Source: Nocardia africana NBRC 100379 | GTDB lineage: Bacteria > Actinomycetota > Actinomycetes > Mycobacteriales > Mycobacteriaceae | Reading direction: 5' to 3' | DNA length: 64,000 nt | Assembly: GCF_001612635.1 (NCBI RefSeq) | Contig: NZ_BDAV01000006.1 | Coordinates: 248,001 to 312,000, forward strand | Shown: positions 50,758 through 60,757 of the stretch, in pieces | Numbering within the stretch: position 1 is the first letter of the stretch | Layout of the letters: every line of letters begins with the position of its first letter | Program-made: the position numbers and the translations under genes | Notes under the pieces: generated by a model | The model's database searches: none | Told to the model about the DNA's origin: nothing | Seen by the model: only the letters and a program-made list of their open reading frames with translations

Positions 50758-51633
50758 TCACGCCCGGGTGTCGAGCACCGAGCGGATCAGCTTCGCTCCT
50801 TTCGCCTCGAGCCAGCCCCGGAAGGTCGTCAATCCCGGGTGCAGGGCACGCAGCTCCTCGACGTCGACGTCGGGGATGCTGCCGTCACCGCTGTTGAGCA
50901 GCTCGTAGCCGCGAGCGAAGCGTTCGTTGACGCGGCGCAGTTCCTCGATCGGACGCTGGATGTAGGGGACGGTGCGCCCGACGGCCGCGCTGACCTGCGC
51001 GGCGACCTCGGGCGGCGTCAGCACGTCGCCGACGAGTTCCAGCGTCCGGCCGCGATAGTCGTCCGGATTCCGCAGCGCGAGTGCGGCGAACGCGCCGATA
51101 TCGTCGAGCGCGATGAATTGCTGACGCACGTGGGCAGCGGCGGCGGTGCGGAGCGCGCCGTCGCGGATCCCGACCGTGTCGGACTGCGTGATCAGGTTCT
51201 CCATGAAGGAACTCGGACGCAGCACCGTCGCCGAGAGACCCGACGCGGCGATGTACCGCTCGATTTCCCATTTGGCCGGCTGGCCGCCTCGGTCGGCGCC
51301 GAGGCCCGAGCTGTACACCAGATGCGCCACACCGTATTTCACCGCCGCGTCGGCGACGGCCTTGCCGGCCTTCACCTCGTCCTGTTCCGGTGCCAGCGGC
51401 CCGGGATGCACGCTGTACACGCCGTAGGCGCCGTCGACGCAGCGGTCGATCGTCGCGAGGTCTTCCAGCGAGCCCGCGATCACCTGCGCGCCCGCCTGCG
51501 CAAGGCTCCGCGCCCTGTCGCTGTCCGGGCGGCGAGTCAACACCCGCACCCGCCAGCCGTCGGCGAGCAGCCGGTCGGCGACCGCCCCGCCTTGCTGGCC
51601 GGTCGCGCCGATGACGAAAACAACCTGGTCCAT
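50758..51633 (-). CDS. NmrA-like NAD(P)-binding protein
   Basis: A 291-residue Rossmann-fold protein of the NmrA/atypical SDR type. The cofactor motif is VFVIGATGQQGGAV, followed by RVRVLTRRPDSDRA and the HLVYSSGLGADRG strand; WEIERYIAASGLSATVLRPSSFME marks the SDR-like active region without the YxxxK motif. Such proteins act as quinone oxidoreductase-like sensors or reductases. It is divergent from a TetR regulator, with two operator copies between, and is likely regulated by it. Confidence 0.87.
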   Translation of the reverse strand: MDQVVFVIGATGQQGGAVADRLLADGWRVRVLTRRPDSDRARSLAQAGAQVIAGSLEDLATIDRCVDGAYGVYSVHPGPLAPEQDEVKAGKAVADAAVKYGVAHLVYSSGLGADRGGQPAKWEIERYIAASGLSATVLRPSSFMENLITQSDTVGIRDGALRTAAAAHVRQQFIALDDIGAFAALALRNPDDYRGRTLELVGDVLTPPEVAAQVSAAVGRTVPYIQRPIEELRRVNERFARGYELLNSGDGSIPDVDVEELRALHPGLTTFRGWLEAKGAKLIRSVLDTRA

Positions 51634-51686
51634 GTGCCCTCCGTAGGCGGATCGTCGGATCTACCGCGCCACCACGCCGCAGTAAA

Positions 51687-51702
51687 CGGAGACCTCTCTC
51701 CG
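51687..51702. promoter_or_regulatory. TetR-type operator, copy 1
   Basis: CGGAGA (51687-51692) and TCTCCG (51697-51702) with a four-base spacer. It is the first of two identical-core operators between the NmrA and TetR genes; the centres are 30 bp apart. Confidence 0.75.
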
Positions 51703-51716
51703 CTTTCATCACTATA

Positions 51717-51732
51717 CGGAGAGCTGTCTCCG
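51717..51732. promoter_or_regulatory. TetR-type operator, copy 2
   Basis: CGGAGA (51717-51722), four-base spacer GCTG, TCTCCG (51727-51732). It lies 31 bp before the TetR ATG at 51763. The 30-bp spacing with copy 1 places both sites on the same face of the helix. Confidence 0.75.
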
Positions 51733-51762
51733 TTTCACAATGGCGGCCGCTACGATCGAGCG

Positions 51763-52359
51763 ATGGGTAACGACGCGGGGCAGGGTGCCAAGCCACTGCG
51801 GGCGGACGCGCGCCGCAACCGGGACCAGGTACTGGCCGTGGCTCGGGAGATGCTCTCGGTGGACGGCTCGGCGGCATCCTTCGACGAGATCGCGCGCCGA
51901 GCGGGTGTCGGTGTCGGCACCGTGTACCGGCATTTCCCCACCCGTGCCGCCCTCTTCGAGGCGGTGGTCGTCGGTCGGGTGGAGCAGTTCACCGAGCGAG
52001 CACGCGGGCTCGCGGGCGCCGACTCCGCGCCGGAGGACGCGTTCTTCGACTACTTCACCCACCTCGTCGGCGAGGTCGCTCTCAATCAGGCCCTGTGCGA
52101 AGCTCTGGACGACGGCGACACGGCCGTCGCGATCCCCGACCGGCTCCGGCACGATTTCATCCGATCGTTCGACACTCTGCTCTCCCGGGCGAAAGCGGCA
52201 GGGGCCGTGCGACCCGATATCGATGTCGCCGACGTGCTCGACCTGGTCATCGGCGCGGCGACGGTCGAACGCCGCGCCCGGGCGCGCGACGCACCGAACC
52301 CTCTGATCGCCGTCGTGCTCGACGGTCTTCGTGGGCCAACCCACCGAACACCGGCGTGA
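51763..52359 (+). CDS. TetR-family transcriptional regulator
   Basis: A 198-residue regulator with the N-terminal helix-turn-helix ASFDEIARRAGVGVGTVYRH and a helical C-terminal ligand domain. The recognition helix GVGVGTVYRHF is typical. It is divergent from the NmrA gene and preceded by two copies of CGGAGA-N4-TCTCCG, so it very probably represses that gene and itself. Its C-terminus runs close to the convergent P450 gene (8 bp). Confidence 0.9.
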   Translation: MGNDAGQGAKPLRADARRNRDQVLAVAREMLSVDGSAASFDEIARRAGVGVGTVYRHFPTRAALFEAVVVGRVEQFTERARGLAGADSAPEDAFFDYFTHLVGEVALNQALCEALDDGDTAVAIPDRLRHDFIRSFDTLLSRAKAAGAVRPDIDVADVLDLVIGAATVERRARARDAPNPLIAVVLDGLRGPTHRTPA

Positions 52360-52367
52360 AGGCTGGT

Positions 52368-53594
52368 CTAGGAGTATTCGACCTGCCAGTGCTTGATGCC
52401 GTTGATCCATCCCGAGCGCAGGCGCTGCGGGTCGGAGATCTGGTGCAGGCCGGGCATGACATCGGCGATGGCGTTGAACATCAGGTCGATTTCCAGGCGG
52501 GCGAGGTTGGCGCCGACGCAGAAGTGGGCGCCGGTGCCGCCGAAGGCCAGATGCGGGTTGGGGTCGCGCAGCACGTCGAAATCGAAGGGGTTGTCGAAGG
52601 CGTCCTCGTCGAAATTGGCCGAACTGTAGAACAATCCGACCCGCTCACCGGCCTTGATCAGCTGCCCGCCCAATTCCACGTCCTCGGTCGCGGTGCGCTG
52701 GAACGCGGTGACCGGCGTGGCCCAGCGCACGATTTCATCGACTGCGGTGCGGGGGCGCTGCTGCCGGTACAGCTCCCACTGGTCCGGATGATCGACGAAA
52801 GCCTTCATCCCGTGCGTGATCGCATTACGGGTGGTCTCGTTGCCGGCGACCGCGAGCAGAATGACGAAGAATCCGAATTCGTCCGACCCCAATGCCTCGC
52901 CGTCGATATCGGCGCTGACCAGTTGGCTGACGATATCGCCCGCCGGTTCCGTCCGGCGCGCCTCGGCCATATTCCACGCGTAGCCCAGAATTTCGGCCGA
53001 GGCGACCGCGGAATCGCCGTACTCGGGATCGTCGTAATTGAGCATCTGATTCGACCAGTCGAACAGTTTGTGACGGTCGTCCTGCGGGACACCCAGTAGT
53101 TCGGCGATGGCCTGCAGCGGCAATTCACACGCGACCTGTTCGACGAAATCGCCGCCGCCGGATTCCTTGGCGGCGCGCACGATTCGCTCGGCCCGCTCGG
53201 CCAGCGCGGCACGCAGGCTCTCCACCGCACGCGGGGTGAAACCCTTCGAGACGATGCGGCGGATCTTGGTGTGCTTGGGCGGATCCATGTTCACCAGCAG
53301 CGCACTGGTCGCCGACAACTGCTCGGGGGTGGCGAATCCGGGCAACCGGATGATGGAGCCCTTCTTCTCCGAGGAGAAGACGTCCGAGCGGCGGGAGATC
53401 TCCTTGATGTCCTCATGGCGGCTCACCACCCAGTAGCCGCCGTCCTCGAAGGGGTAGGCCTGCTCCTCGTTCTGGGCGTTCCACCAGACCGGCGCGGTGC
53501 GCCGCAATTCCGCGAATTCGGAGACCGGACTTCTCTCGGCCCACAGTCCCGGGTCGGTGAAATCGAATCCGGCCGGTATCGACGGAGCAGCCAC
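52368..53594 (-). CDS. cyp125: Cytochrome P450 CYP125-type steroid C26-monooxygenase
   Basis: A 408-residue soluble P450. The heme-binding cysteine lies in FGGTGAHFCVGANLARLE, the I-helix motif is AVAGNETTRNAI and the ExxR is VDEIVRW. The C-terminal SGWINGIKHWQVEYS is characteristic of CYP125, which hydroxylates the cholesterol side chain at C26 to begin its degradation. The GTG at 53594 follows GAGGA. A perfect KstR-type box lies 65 bp upstream, in accord with cholesterol-regulated expression. The electron donor could be the small ferredoxin at 54960-55157. Confidence 0.9.
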   Translation of the reverse strand: MAAPSIPAGFDFTDPGLWAERSPVSEFAELRRTAPVWWNAQNEEQAYPFEDGGYWVVSRHEDIKEISRRSDVFSSEKKGSIIRLPGFATPEQLSATSALLVNMDPPKHTKIRRIVSKGFTPRAVESLRAALAERAERIVRAAKESGGGDFVEQVACELPLQAIAELLGVPQDDRHKLFDWSNQMLNYDDPEYGDSAVASAEILGYAWNMAEARRTEPAGDIVSQLVSADIDGEALGSDEFGFFVILLAVAGNETTRNAITHGMKAFVDHPDQWELYRQQRPRTAVDEIVRWATPVTAFQRTATEDVELGGQLIKAGERVGLFYSSANFDEDAFDNPFDFDVLRDPNPHLAFGGTGAHFCVGANLARLEIDLMFNAIADVMPGLHQISDPQRLRSGWINGIKHWQVEYS

Positions 53595-53640
53595 AGTTCC
53601 TCCTCGTGTCCGCTGCACTGCGAATCATGGATAGTTCAGA

Positions 53641-53648
53641 AACGTGTT
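53641..53648. promoter_or_regulatory. Second, weaker KstR-like half-site pair
   Basis: AACGTGTT matches the AACnnGTT core of the KstR box but lacks the flanking T and A. It lies 11 bp from the perfect box at 53659-53672, so it may be a secondary site. Confidence 0.45.
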
Positions 53649-53658
53649 CTCCCTTGAT

Positions 53659-53672
53659 TAGAACACGTTGCA
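53659..53672. promoter_or_regulatory. KstR-type operator upstream of cyp125
   Basis: TAGAACACGTTGCA fits the known KstR consensus TnnAACnnGTTnnA at every fixed position. It lies 65 bp upstream of the cyp125 start. KstR is the TetR-family repressor of cholesterol catabolism in mycobacteria and rhodococci. Confidence 0.82.
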
Positions 53673-53874
53673 ATGCAACGGGAAAGAGCTGCGGCCTCGC
53701 GCATTCCGGAAAAACACAAGTTATGACAAAACTATTTCGGGCATGCGGAATACAGCCCGATCGACGGGATTTTCCGCTCGTCCGGACGCGTATCGCCGAT
53801 GTTATTCGTCTGTTTCGGCCTGTTCGGTCGCCGAAAATCCGAGGGGCATCCGGAAATTCAACGGCGGCGTTCGT

Positions 53875-54959
53875 TCATCCGCTCACCTCGGTTCTCCGGC
53901 TCCGATGCAGATTCGGCGCGGCCCGCCCGGCCGGCAGCGGCAGATCGAGATAGGTCCGCACGCCCGGTTCGGCCGCGACGACATATGGGATGGCGTTCAC
54001 ACAGTTGCGCGCCGTGGCGACGATCGAGGGATTGCGCCGGGCGCCCTCGTCCGGATCGTGGGCGTGCAGCCCGGACAGGGTCAGCACACAGCCGGGGTCG
54101 CCGCGCACCTCGACCTCGAATCGCTGCCCGTTCGGCCCGAAACTCCACGCCGGGTCGAAATTCCGCTCACCCATGAACCAGTTGACCGCCGCCGTGACCA
54201 CCGGTTCGCCGTCGACCGTGCCCTCCCATCGGAAGCGCTGAGCCGCAACCTGTCCCGGCTCGATGACGCCGATCGGTGAGTCGATCGGCGCGGTGGCGAC
54301 CGCGATGTCGTGGGTGGTGCGGATATCGGGATCCAGATCGAAGCCCAGTTCGTCGGCGAGCATCCACACCGACTGGCTGTAGCCGCCGGCCAGCATCGCC
54401 GCGACGGTGCTTTCCGCGGCCTTTTCCGGATCGGCGCCGAACATCATCCAGTGCCGCACCACATCCGGGGCGCCGTAGGTGCGGATATCGGAGAATTCCT
54501 CGGCGCGGACGCCGGTCACCGAACCCGACAACGCCGAGACCACCAGCGGCAACCGTTCGGTGAGACCGCCGGGGTGAATTCCGGTGCCGTGCAACGTGAC
54601 TCCACCCTCGGCGCAGACCGCGTCGAACTTCTCGCGGTCGCGCTGCCGGGGGTAGAACCAGCCCAGCGGGGTCACGACGTTCTTGCCCGAACGCAGGATC
54701 GCCCGCAGCACCGAGGTGTCGGCGAAGACCGGGCTGTAGACGACACAGTCGGCCCCGAGGGCCAGCAGCGCCTCGGCATCGGTGGTGGCCGTGACGCCGA
54801 TCGGGTCGCGCCCCACGAGGGTGCCGAGGTCGACGCCGTCCTTGTCGGGGCTGTGCACCCATGCGCCCGCGAGTTCGAGTTCCGGATGATCGAGGATCCC
54901 CTCGATCGCCGCGCGCCCGACGCCGCCGGTCGCCCACTGGATCACCCTGATCGCGCCCA

Positions 54960-54960
<1 letters not shown>
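53875..54960 (-). CDS. Dihydrodipicolinate reductase-like NAD(P)-binding protein
   Basis: A 361-residue Rossmann-fold protein with VIQWATGGVGRAAIEGILDH and VGRDPIGVTATTDAEALLAL, paralogous to the protein at 26623-27708 (shared GxHPxLELxG and DPIGVTAT blocks). Such proteins occur in actinobacterial steroid-degradation clusters; the reaction is unknown. The GTG at 54960 shares one base with the stop of the upstream ferredoxin (TAGTG), so translation is coupled. It ends the leftward P450-SDR-ferredoxin operon. The 280-bp interval to cyp125 holds only the KstR region. Confidence 0.83.
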
Positions 54961-55960
<1,000 letters not shown>

Positions 55961-55961
55961 A

Positions 55962-57167
55962 TTACGAAACCTCCACGGTGACAGGGAGTTTCGCGAACCC
56001 CCGGACGTTGGTCGAATGCACCCGCTCCATGGCGGACTCGTCGACCGAGTACTCCCGGACGCGGGAGGCGAACTCGCGCAACGCCACCACGGTTTCCAAC
56101 CGGGCCAGATGCGCGCCCAGGCAGAAGTGCACGCCGCCACCGAAGCTGGCCAGCGCGCTCTTGTCGGTGCGTTCGATGTCGTAGCGATCTCCGTCGGTGA
56201 AGACCGCGTCGTCGCGATTGGCGGAACCGATGAGCAGCACCACCTTCGAACCGGCGGGAATCACCCCGTGTTCGAACGGCACGTCGACGACCGAGGAGCG
56301 GGCCACCATCTGGCTCGAATTGTCGTAGCGCAGCGTCTCCTCGACCCAATCCGGCACCAGGTCGCCGTCGGCGACGACCTTGGCGAACTGTTCGGGATTG
56401 CGGCCGGCCCAGTACAGCGCGTTGCCGAGCAGTTTGGTGGTGGTCTCGTTTCCGGCCACGACCATGAGGAACATGAAACCGATGATCTCGTCGTCGGTGA
56501 GTTTGTCACCGTCGATCTCCGCGTCGAGCAGTGCCGAGGTCAGGTCCTCGGTGCGGCTGCGGCGGCGCTGGGCGACCATGTCGGAGTAGTAGACGACCAG
56601 ATTCAGCGAGGCCTCGATGGCCGCCTCCGGCACGTCGAGCACGCCCTCCTCGCGATGCACCACCAGGTCGGCCATCCGCCGGATCTCGGCGCGATCGGGT
56701 TCGGGCACGCCCATCATGTCGGAGATGACGTCCATGGGCAGTTTGCCCGCGAAATCCTCGATCCAGTCGAAGCTGCCGCGCTCGAGCGCCGGCTCGAGGT
56801 GTTGCAGCGTCAGTTCCCGGATCCGCTCACCCATGCCGGCGATCCGGCGCGGAGTGAAGCCCTTGTTGACCAGCTGGCGCATGCGCAGGTGGCGCGGATC
56901 GTCCATGGCGAGGAACGACATGGTCTTGTGCGCGTGCGGGCCCCACGCGGCCGGATCCAGCGAGACGCCGTTGGCGCTGGACAGACGGGCGGCGTCGCGG
57001 AATGCGGCGGTCACGTCGGCGTGGCGCGACAGCGCCCAGAAGTCCAGGTCCGGGTTGTAATACAGCGGCGCCTCCGTGCGCAGCCGCCGATAGACCGGAT
57101 ACGGATCCTCGTGGAACTGGTAGTCGTAGGGATCGAATACGACCGGTTGCGCAGATGCCACAGTCAT
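55962..57167 (-). CDS. Cytochrome P450, subfamily not assigned
   Basis: A 401-residue P450 with the heme cysteine in FGGGVHFCLGAHLARLE, the oxygen-binding helix VVAGNETTTKLLGNA and the ExxR in VEETLRYD. It is not CYP125 (the C-terminus differs). Actinobacterial P450s with this N-terminus (VFDPYDYQFHEDPYPVYRRL) occur in steroid and xenobiotic pathways, but the subfamily cannot be named by eye. The ATG at 57167 follows GAGAGG, and a KstR-like box lies 18 bp upstream. It heads the operon P450, SDR, ferredoxin, reductase-like protein. Confidence 0.87.
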   Translation of the reverse strand: MTVASAQPVVFDPYDYQFHEDPYPVYRRLRTEAPLYYNPDLDFWALSRHADVTAAFRDAARLSSANGVSLDPAAWGPHAHKTMSFLAMDDPRHLRMRQLVNKGFTPRRIAGMGERIRELTLQHLEPALERGSFDWIEDFAGKLPMDVISDMMGVPEPDRAEIRRMADLVVHREEGVLDVPEAAIEASLNLVVYYSDMVAQRRRSRTEDLTSALLDAEIDGDKLTDDEIIGFMFLMVVAGNETTTKLLGNALYWAGRNPEQFAKVVADGDLVPDWVEETLRYDNSSQMVARSSVVDVPFEHGVIPAGSKVVLLIGSANRDDAVFTDGDRYDIERTDKSALASFGGGVHFCLGAHLARLETVVALREFASRVREYSVDESAMERVHSTNVRGFAKLPVTVEVS

Positions 57168-57185
57168 CACACCCACCTCTCGAAA

Positions 57186-57199
57186 TATAACGCGTTCAC
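57186..57199. promoter_or_regulatory. KstR-like box upstream of the second P450
   Basis: TATAACGCGTTCAC carries the AACnnGTT core with the left T; the right A is replaced by C. It lies just upstream of the P450 start and may be a weaker KstR site. Confidence 0.6.
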
Positions 57200-57345
57200 A
57201 TCGAGCCTCATCCGCACACCGCCAACCGAGACACAGGACTGGACATGTGTCTGGACGCTACCACCGGACCGGAATCCGGACAATGGGCGAGCGGCTTCCG
57301 CACTGGTACCCACGGTGACCGGACAGGCCGGCGCCGCCATTCCCC

Positions 57346-58233
57346 TCACGCCCCGTCGCCGAGGAGAGGCCGCAACTCGGCCACCGACCACGGCGGAGTA
57401 TCGACATGGTCGCGATAGCCGATCGACTCGAGTTTCGGCCGCGCGAAGCGACCGACGAAACCGCCTGCGGCAACGAAGATCTGGCCCGTCGCGGTAGCGA
57501 GGTCGGAGGCGAGATAGACATACAGCGCGGCGGCGTAATCCGGCGGCGGGGCGTCCAGTGACGACTGTGCGGTGAACTCGTCGAGCAGGCCGCGCTCGCG
57601 CAACTCGGCGATCTTCGCCTCGTATTCCGGGCCGGTGGACAAGCGCGTCCTGGCCCCGGGACAGATCGCGTTCACCCGGATTCCGTGCTCTTTCAGTTCC
57701 GCGGCCATGGCCAGCGTCAGGCTCGCGACCGCGCCTTTTCCGGCCGGATAGCCGGTGCCCCCGTAGTCGCCGAGGTAGGCGAACGAGCCGGTGTTGACGA
57801 TCGATCCGGCGCCGCGGGCCACCATCAGTGGCGCCACCGCGCGGCAGGTGTTGAACACCGTGGTCAGGTGGGAGTCCAGCTGGGCTCGCCAGTCCACCGT
57901 GGAGATGTCGAGGATCGAGGAGTGCGCGGGTTCGGCGATCCCGGCACAGTTGACGAGAACATCGACGGCGCCGAAACTTTCGACGCACCCGCCCACCAGT
58001 GCGTCCGCGATCGCTTCGTCCGCGGCCGAGCCCGCGACCCCGACGGCGCGACCGCCCGCCGCGCGAATCTCGTCCACCACCGCGTCCACCGCCGCCCCAC
58101 TCCGGGAATTGACCACCACGCCCGCGCCCTGTCGCGCCAGTTCGACGGCGACGGCCCGGCCGATACCGTTGCCGCCGCCCACCACGATCGCCGCCTTACC
58201 GGCCACCGCCGCCTCTCCGGTCATCGCCGGCAC
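57346..58233 (-). CDS. SDR-family oxidoreductase
   Basis: A 295-residue short-chain dehydrogenase with VVGGGNGIGRAVA, NCAGIAEPA, the Ser in NTGSFAYLGD and YPAGKGAVASL as the active-site YxxxK. The C-terminus extends about 30 residues beyond the core (ARPKLESIGYRDHVDTPPWS), a feature seen in some steroid- and acyl-CoA-active SDRs. The start could be the GTG at 58233 or the ATG at 58224. It is divergent from an aldehyde dehydrogenase with a KstR-like box between. Confidence 0.85.
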   Translation of the reverse strand: MPAMTGEAAVAGKAAIVVGGGNGIGRAVAVELARQGAGVVVNSRSGAAVDAVVDEIRAAGGRAVGVAGSAADEAIADALVGGCVESFGAVDVLVNCAGIAEPAHSSILDISTVDWRAQLDSHLTTVFNTCRAVAPLMVARGAGSIVNTGSFAYLGDYGGTGYPAGKGAVASLTLAMAAELKEHGIRVNAICPGARTRLSTGPEYEAKIAELRERGLLDEFTAQSSLDAPPPDYAAALYVYLASDLATATGQIFVAAGGFVGRFARPKLESIGYRDHVDTPPWSVAELRPLLGDGA

Positions 58234-58257
58234 CCGCCTCTCACGATTCGATCACTC

Positions 58258-58271
58258 TGCAACACGTTCTT
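58258..58271. promoter_or_regulatory. KstR-like box between SDR and aldehyde dehydrogenase
   Basis: TGCAACACGTTCTT matches TnnAACnnGTTnnA except at the final A. It sits between the divergent SDR (58233) and aldehyde dehydrogenase (58337) genes and may control both. Confidence 0.65.
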
Positions 58272-58336
58272 GTATTCACAGCTCCGTCCAAACTATATTC
58301 CGTACAGGTGTCCAGACAGCCCTATCGGAGAGGCGA

Positions 58337-59809
58337 ATGACGAAACTGCTCCCCCCTGGCGAGGGATCCCGGCTTCTGATCGACGGCAAACTGGTCGCCG
58401 GCGGCGCGGGGGTGTTCGCGACGGTCGATCCGGCGACCGAGGAAGTTCTCGGCCAGGCCGCCAATGCCGACGCCGCCGATATGGACGCGGCCATCGCCGC
58501 CGCCCGCGCGGCGTTCGACAACACCGAGTGGTCACGCGATCACGCGTTCCGCGCGCGCTGCCTGCGGCAACTGCGCGACGCGCTGCGCGACAACATCGAG
58601 GAACTGCGCGAGATCACCATCGCCGAGGTGGGTGCCCCGCGCATGCTGACCAGCGGCCCCCAACTGGAGGGCCCGATCGGCGACCTCGGCTACTTCGCCG
58701 ATCTGGCCGAAAGTTACGAGTGGGTCAGCGATCTCGGCGTCGCGAAGCCGATGGGAATCCCGACGGCGCGCACGCTGCGCCGGGAGGCGATCGGCGTGGT
58801 CGGCGCGATCACGCCGTGGAATTTCCCGCATCAGATCAACTTCGCCAAAATCGGGCCGGCGCTGGCGGCCGGGTGCACCGTGGTGCTCAAACCGGCTCCC
58901 GACACCCCGTGGGTCGCCGCACTGGTCGGCACGGTGATCGCCGAACAGACCGACATCCCGGCCGGCGTGATCAATATCGTCACCTCCGACGACCACCAGC
59001 TGGGCGCCCAGTTGGTCACCGATCCCCGGGTGGACATGATCTCGTTCACCGGATCGACGCAGACGGGCCGGACCATCATGGCCGGGGCGGCGCAGAGCCT
59101 CAAGAAGGTCTTCCTCGAACTCGGCGGCAAGTCGGCCTTCATCGTCCTGGACGACACCGATGTGGCCGCCGCGGCGAGCTACGCGGGCTTCACCGTCTGC
59201 GTCCACGCCGGCCAGGGCTGCGCGCTCACCACGCGCCTGCTGGTCCCGCGCGAGCACTACGAGACGGCGGTCGCCGCGGCGGCCAAGTCGATGGGCGGCA
59301 TCGTCCCGGGTGATCCGAACGAGCCGGGTACCGTCTGCGGGCCGGTCATCTCGGCACGGCAGCGTGACCGCGTGCAGCGCTACATCGATATCGCACGCGC
59401 CGAGGGCGGCACCATCGTCACCGGTGGCGGCCGTCCCGATCGCGAGCGCGGGTACTTCATCGAACCCACCCTGATCAGCGGGGTGTCCAACACCTCGACC
59501 GTGGCCCAGGAGGAGATCTTCGGCCCGGTGCTCGTGGTGATCCCGCACGACGGCGACGACGACGCCATCCGGCTGGCCAACGAATCGCCGTACGGGCTCT
59601 CGGGCGAGGTGTGGGGCACCGACCAGGCGCGAATCGACCACGTGGTCGCCGGCGTCCGGACCGGAACCTTGGGTGTCAACGGCGGCATCTGGTACAGCGC
59701 CGACGCCCCGTTCGGCGGCTACAAGCAGTCCGGCATCGGCCGCGAACTCGGTGTGGCCGGATTCGAGGAGTACCTCGAAACCAAGCTGATCGCCACCGCG
59801 CAGAAATAG
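58337..59809 (+). CDS. Aldehyde dehydrogenase family protein
   Basis: A 490-residue NAD(P)-dependent aldehyde dehydrogenase. Signature blocks are the active-site Glu in LELGGKSAF, the catalytic Cys in HAGQGCALTTR, the glycine-rich FTGSTQTGRTI and the N-terminal ITPWNFPHQINF. The ATG at 58337 follows CGGAGAGG. In a steroid cluster it could oxidise the C26 or C22 aldehyde formed after P450 action; this is an inference. The following SDR gene is 46 bp downstream. Confidence 0.9.
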   Translation: MTKLLPPGEGSRLLIDGKLVAGGAGVFATVDPATEEVLGQAANADAADMDAAIAAARAAFDNTEWSRDHAFRARCLRQLRDALRDNIEELREITIAEVGAPRMLTSGPQLEGPIGDLGYFADLAESYEWVSDLGVAKPMGIPTARTLRREAIGVVGAITPWNFPHQINFAKIGPALAAGCTVVLKPAPDTPWVAALVGTVIAEQTDIPAGVINIVTSDDHQLGAQLVTDPRVDMISFTGSTQTGRTIMAGAAQSLKKVFLELGGKSAFIVLDDTDVAAAASYAGFTVCVHAGQGCALTTRLLVPREHYETAVAAAAKSMGGIVPGDPNEPGTVCGPVISARQRDRVQRYIDIARAEGGTIVTGGGRPDRERGYFIEPTLISGVSNTSTVAQEEIFGPVLVVIPHDGDDDAIRLANESPYGLSGEVWGTDQARIDHVVAGVRTGTLGVNGGIWYSADAPFGGYKQSGIGRELGVAGFEEYLETKLIATAQK

Positions 59810-59855
59810 ACAGCACGCGACCTCGTCGCGAATTACCGACAGGAGAAGACAACTC

Positions 59856-60605
59856 ATGGCTCGTTTCACCGATCGCGTCGCGATCGTCACCGGCGCGGCG
59901 CAGGGCATCGGCGCCGAATACGCGAAGGCACTGGCCGGCGAGGGCGCCACCGTCGTAGTCGCGGATCTCAACGCGGACAAGGGAAAGCAGGTCGCCGAGG
60001 AGATCGTCAGCGGCGGCGGCACCGCGGTCTTCCATCCCGTCGACGTCTCCGATCCGGAATCGGTCACCACCCTGGCCGACTACACGCAGAACGAGTTCGG
60101 CGCGATCAACCATCTGGTCAACAACGCCGCCATCTACGGCGGGATGAAGCTGGACCTGCTACTCACGGTGCCGTGGGACTACTACAAGAAGTTCATGAGC
60201 GTGAATCTCGACGGCGCGCTGAACATGACCCGCGCGGTGTGGCCGCACATGTCGAAGGGCGGCGGCGGGTCCATCGTGAACCAGTCCTCCACCGCCGCAT
60301 GGGTGTATTCGAACTTCTACGGCCTCGCCAAGGCCGGGGTCAACAGCCTCACCCAGCAGCTGGCGGTCGAACTCGGCGGATCGAACATCCGGATCAACGC
60401 CATCGCGCCGGGACCGATCGACACCGAGGCGACGCAGACCGTCACCCCGGGCTCGATCGTGAAGGATATGGTGAATCGCCTGCCGCTCAAGCGAATCGGC
60501 ACCCCACAGGATCTGGTGGGCGCCTGCCTGTATCTGCTGTCCGACGACGCGGCGTGGGTCACCGGGCACATCCTCAACGTGGACGGCGGGCAGATCATCC
60601 GGTAG
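59856..60605 (+). CDS. SDR-family oxidoreductase
   Basis: A 249-residue short-chain dehydrogenase with TGAAQGIGAEYA, NNAAIYGGM, the active-site Ser in NQSSTAAWV and the YGLAKAGVN as YxxxK, ending in NVDGGQIIR. The DLNADKG segment after the second strand favours NAD. It follows the aldehyde dehydrogenase by 46 bp and is probably co-transcribed. The substrate is unknown; a hydroxysteroid or an acyl-CoA intermediate is likely. Confidence 0.88.
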   Translation: MARFTDRVAIVTGAAQGIGAEYAKALAGEGATVVVADLNADKGKQVAEEIVSGGGTAVFHPVDVSDPESVTTLADYTQNEFGAINHLVNNAAIYGGMKLDLLLTVPWDYYKKFMSVNLDGALNMTRAVWPHMSKGGGGSIVNQSSTAAWVYSNFYGLAKAGVNSLTQQLAVELGGSNIRINAIAPGPIDTEATQTVTPGSIVKDMVNRLPLKRIGTPQDLVGACLYLLSDDAAWVTGHILNVDGGQIIR

Positions 60606-60757
60606 CAGCCCGGCAGAATGTCATTTCGGGCAATATCGACGTCATAGGTATGCGCTACAGTGGCTCGCCGATACGATTCACAGCACGGACGGGGGCACGG
60701 TCGATGTCGACACCGACCACGACACAGCGCATTTCGACGAGCCGGGCGCGGTAGGCG

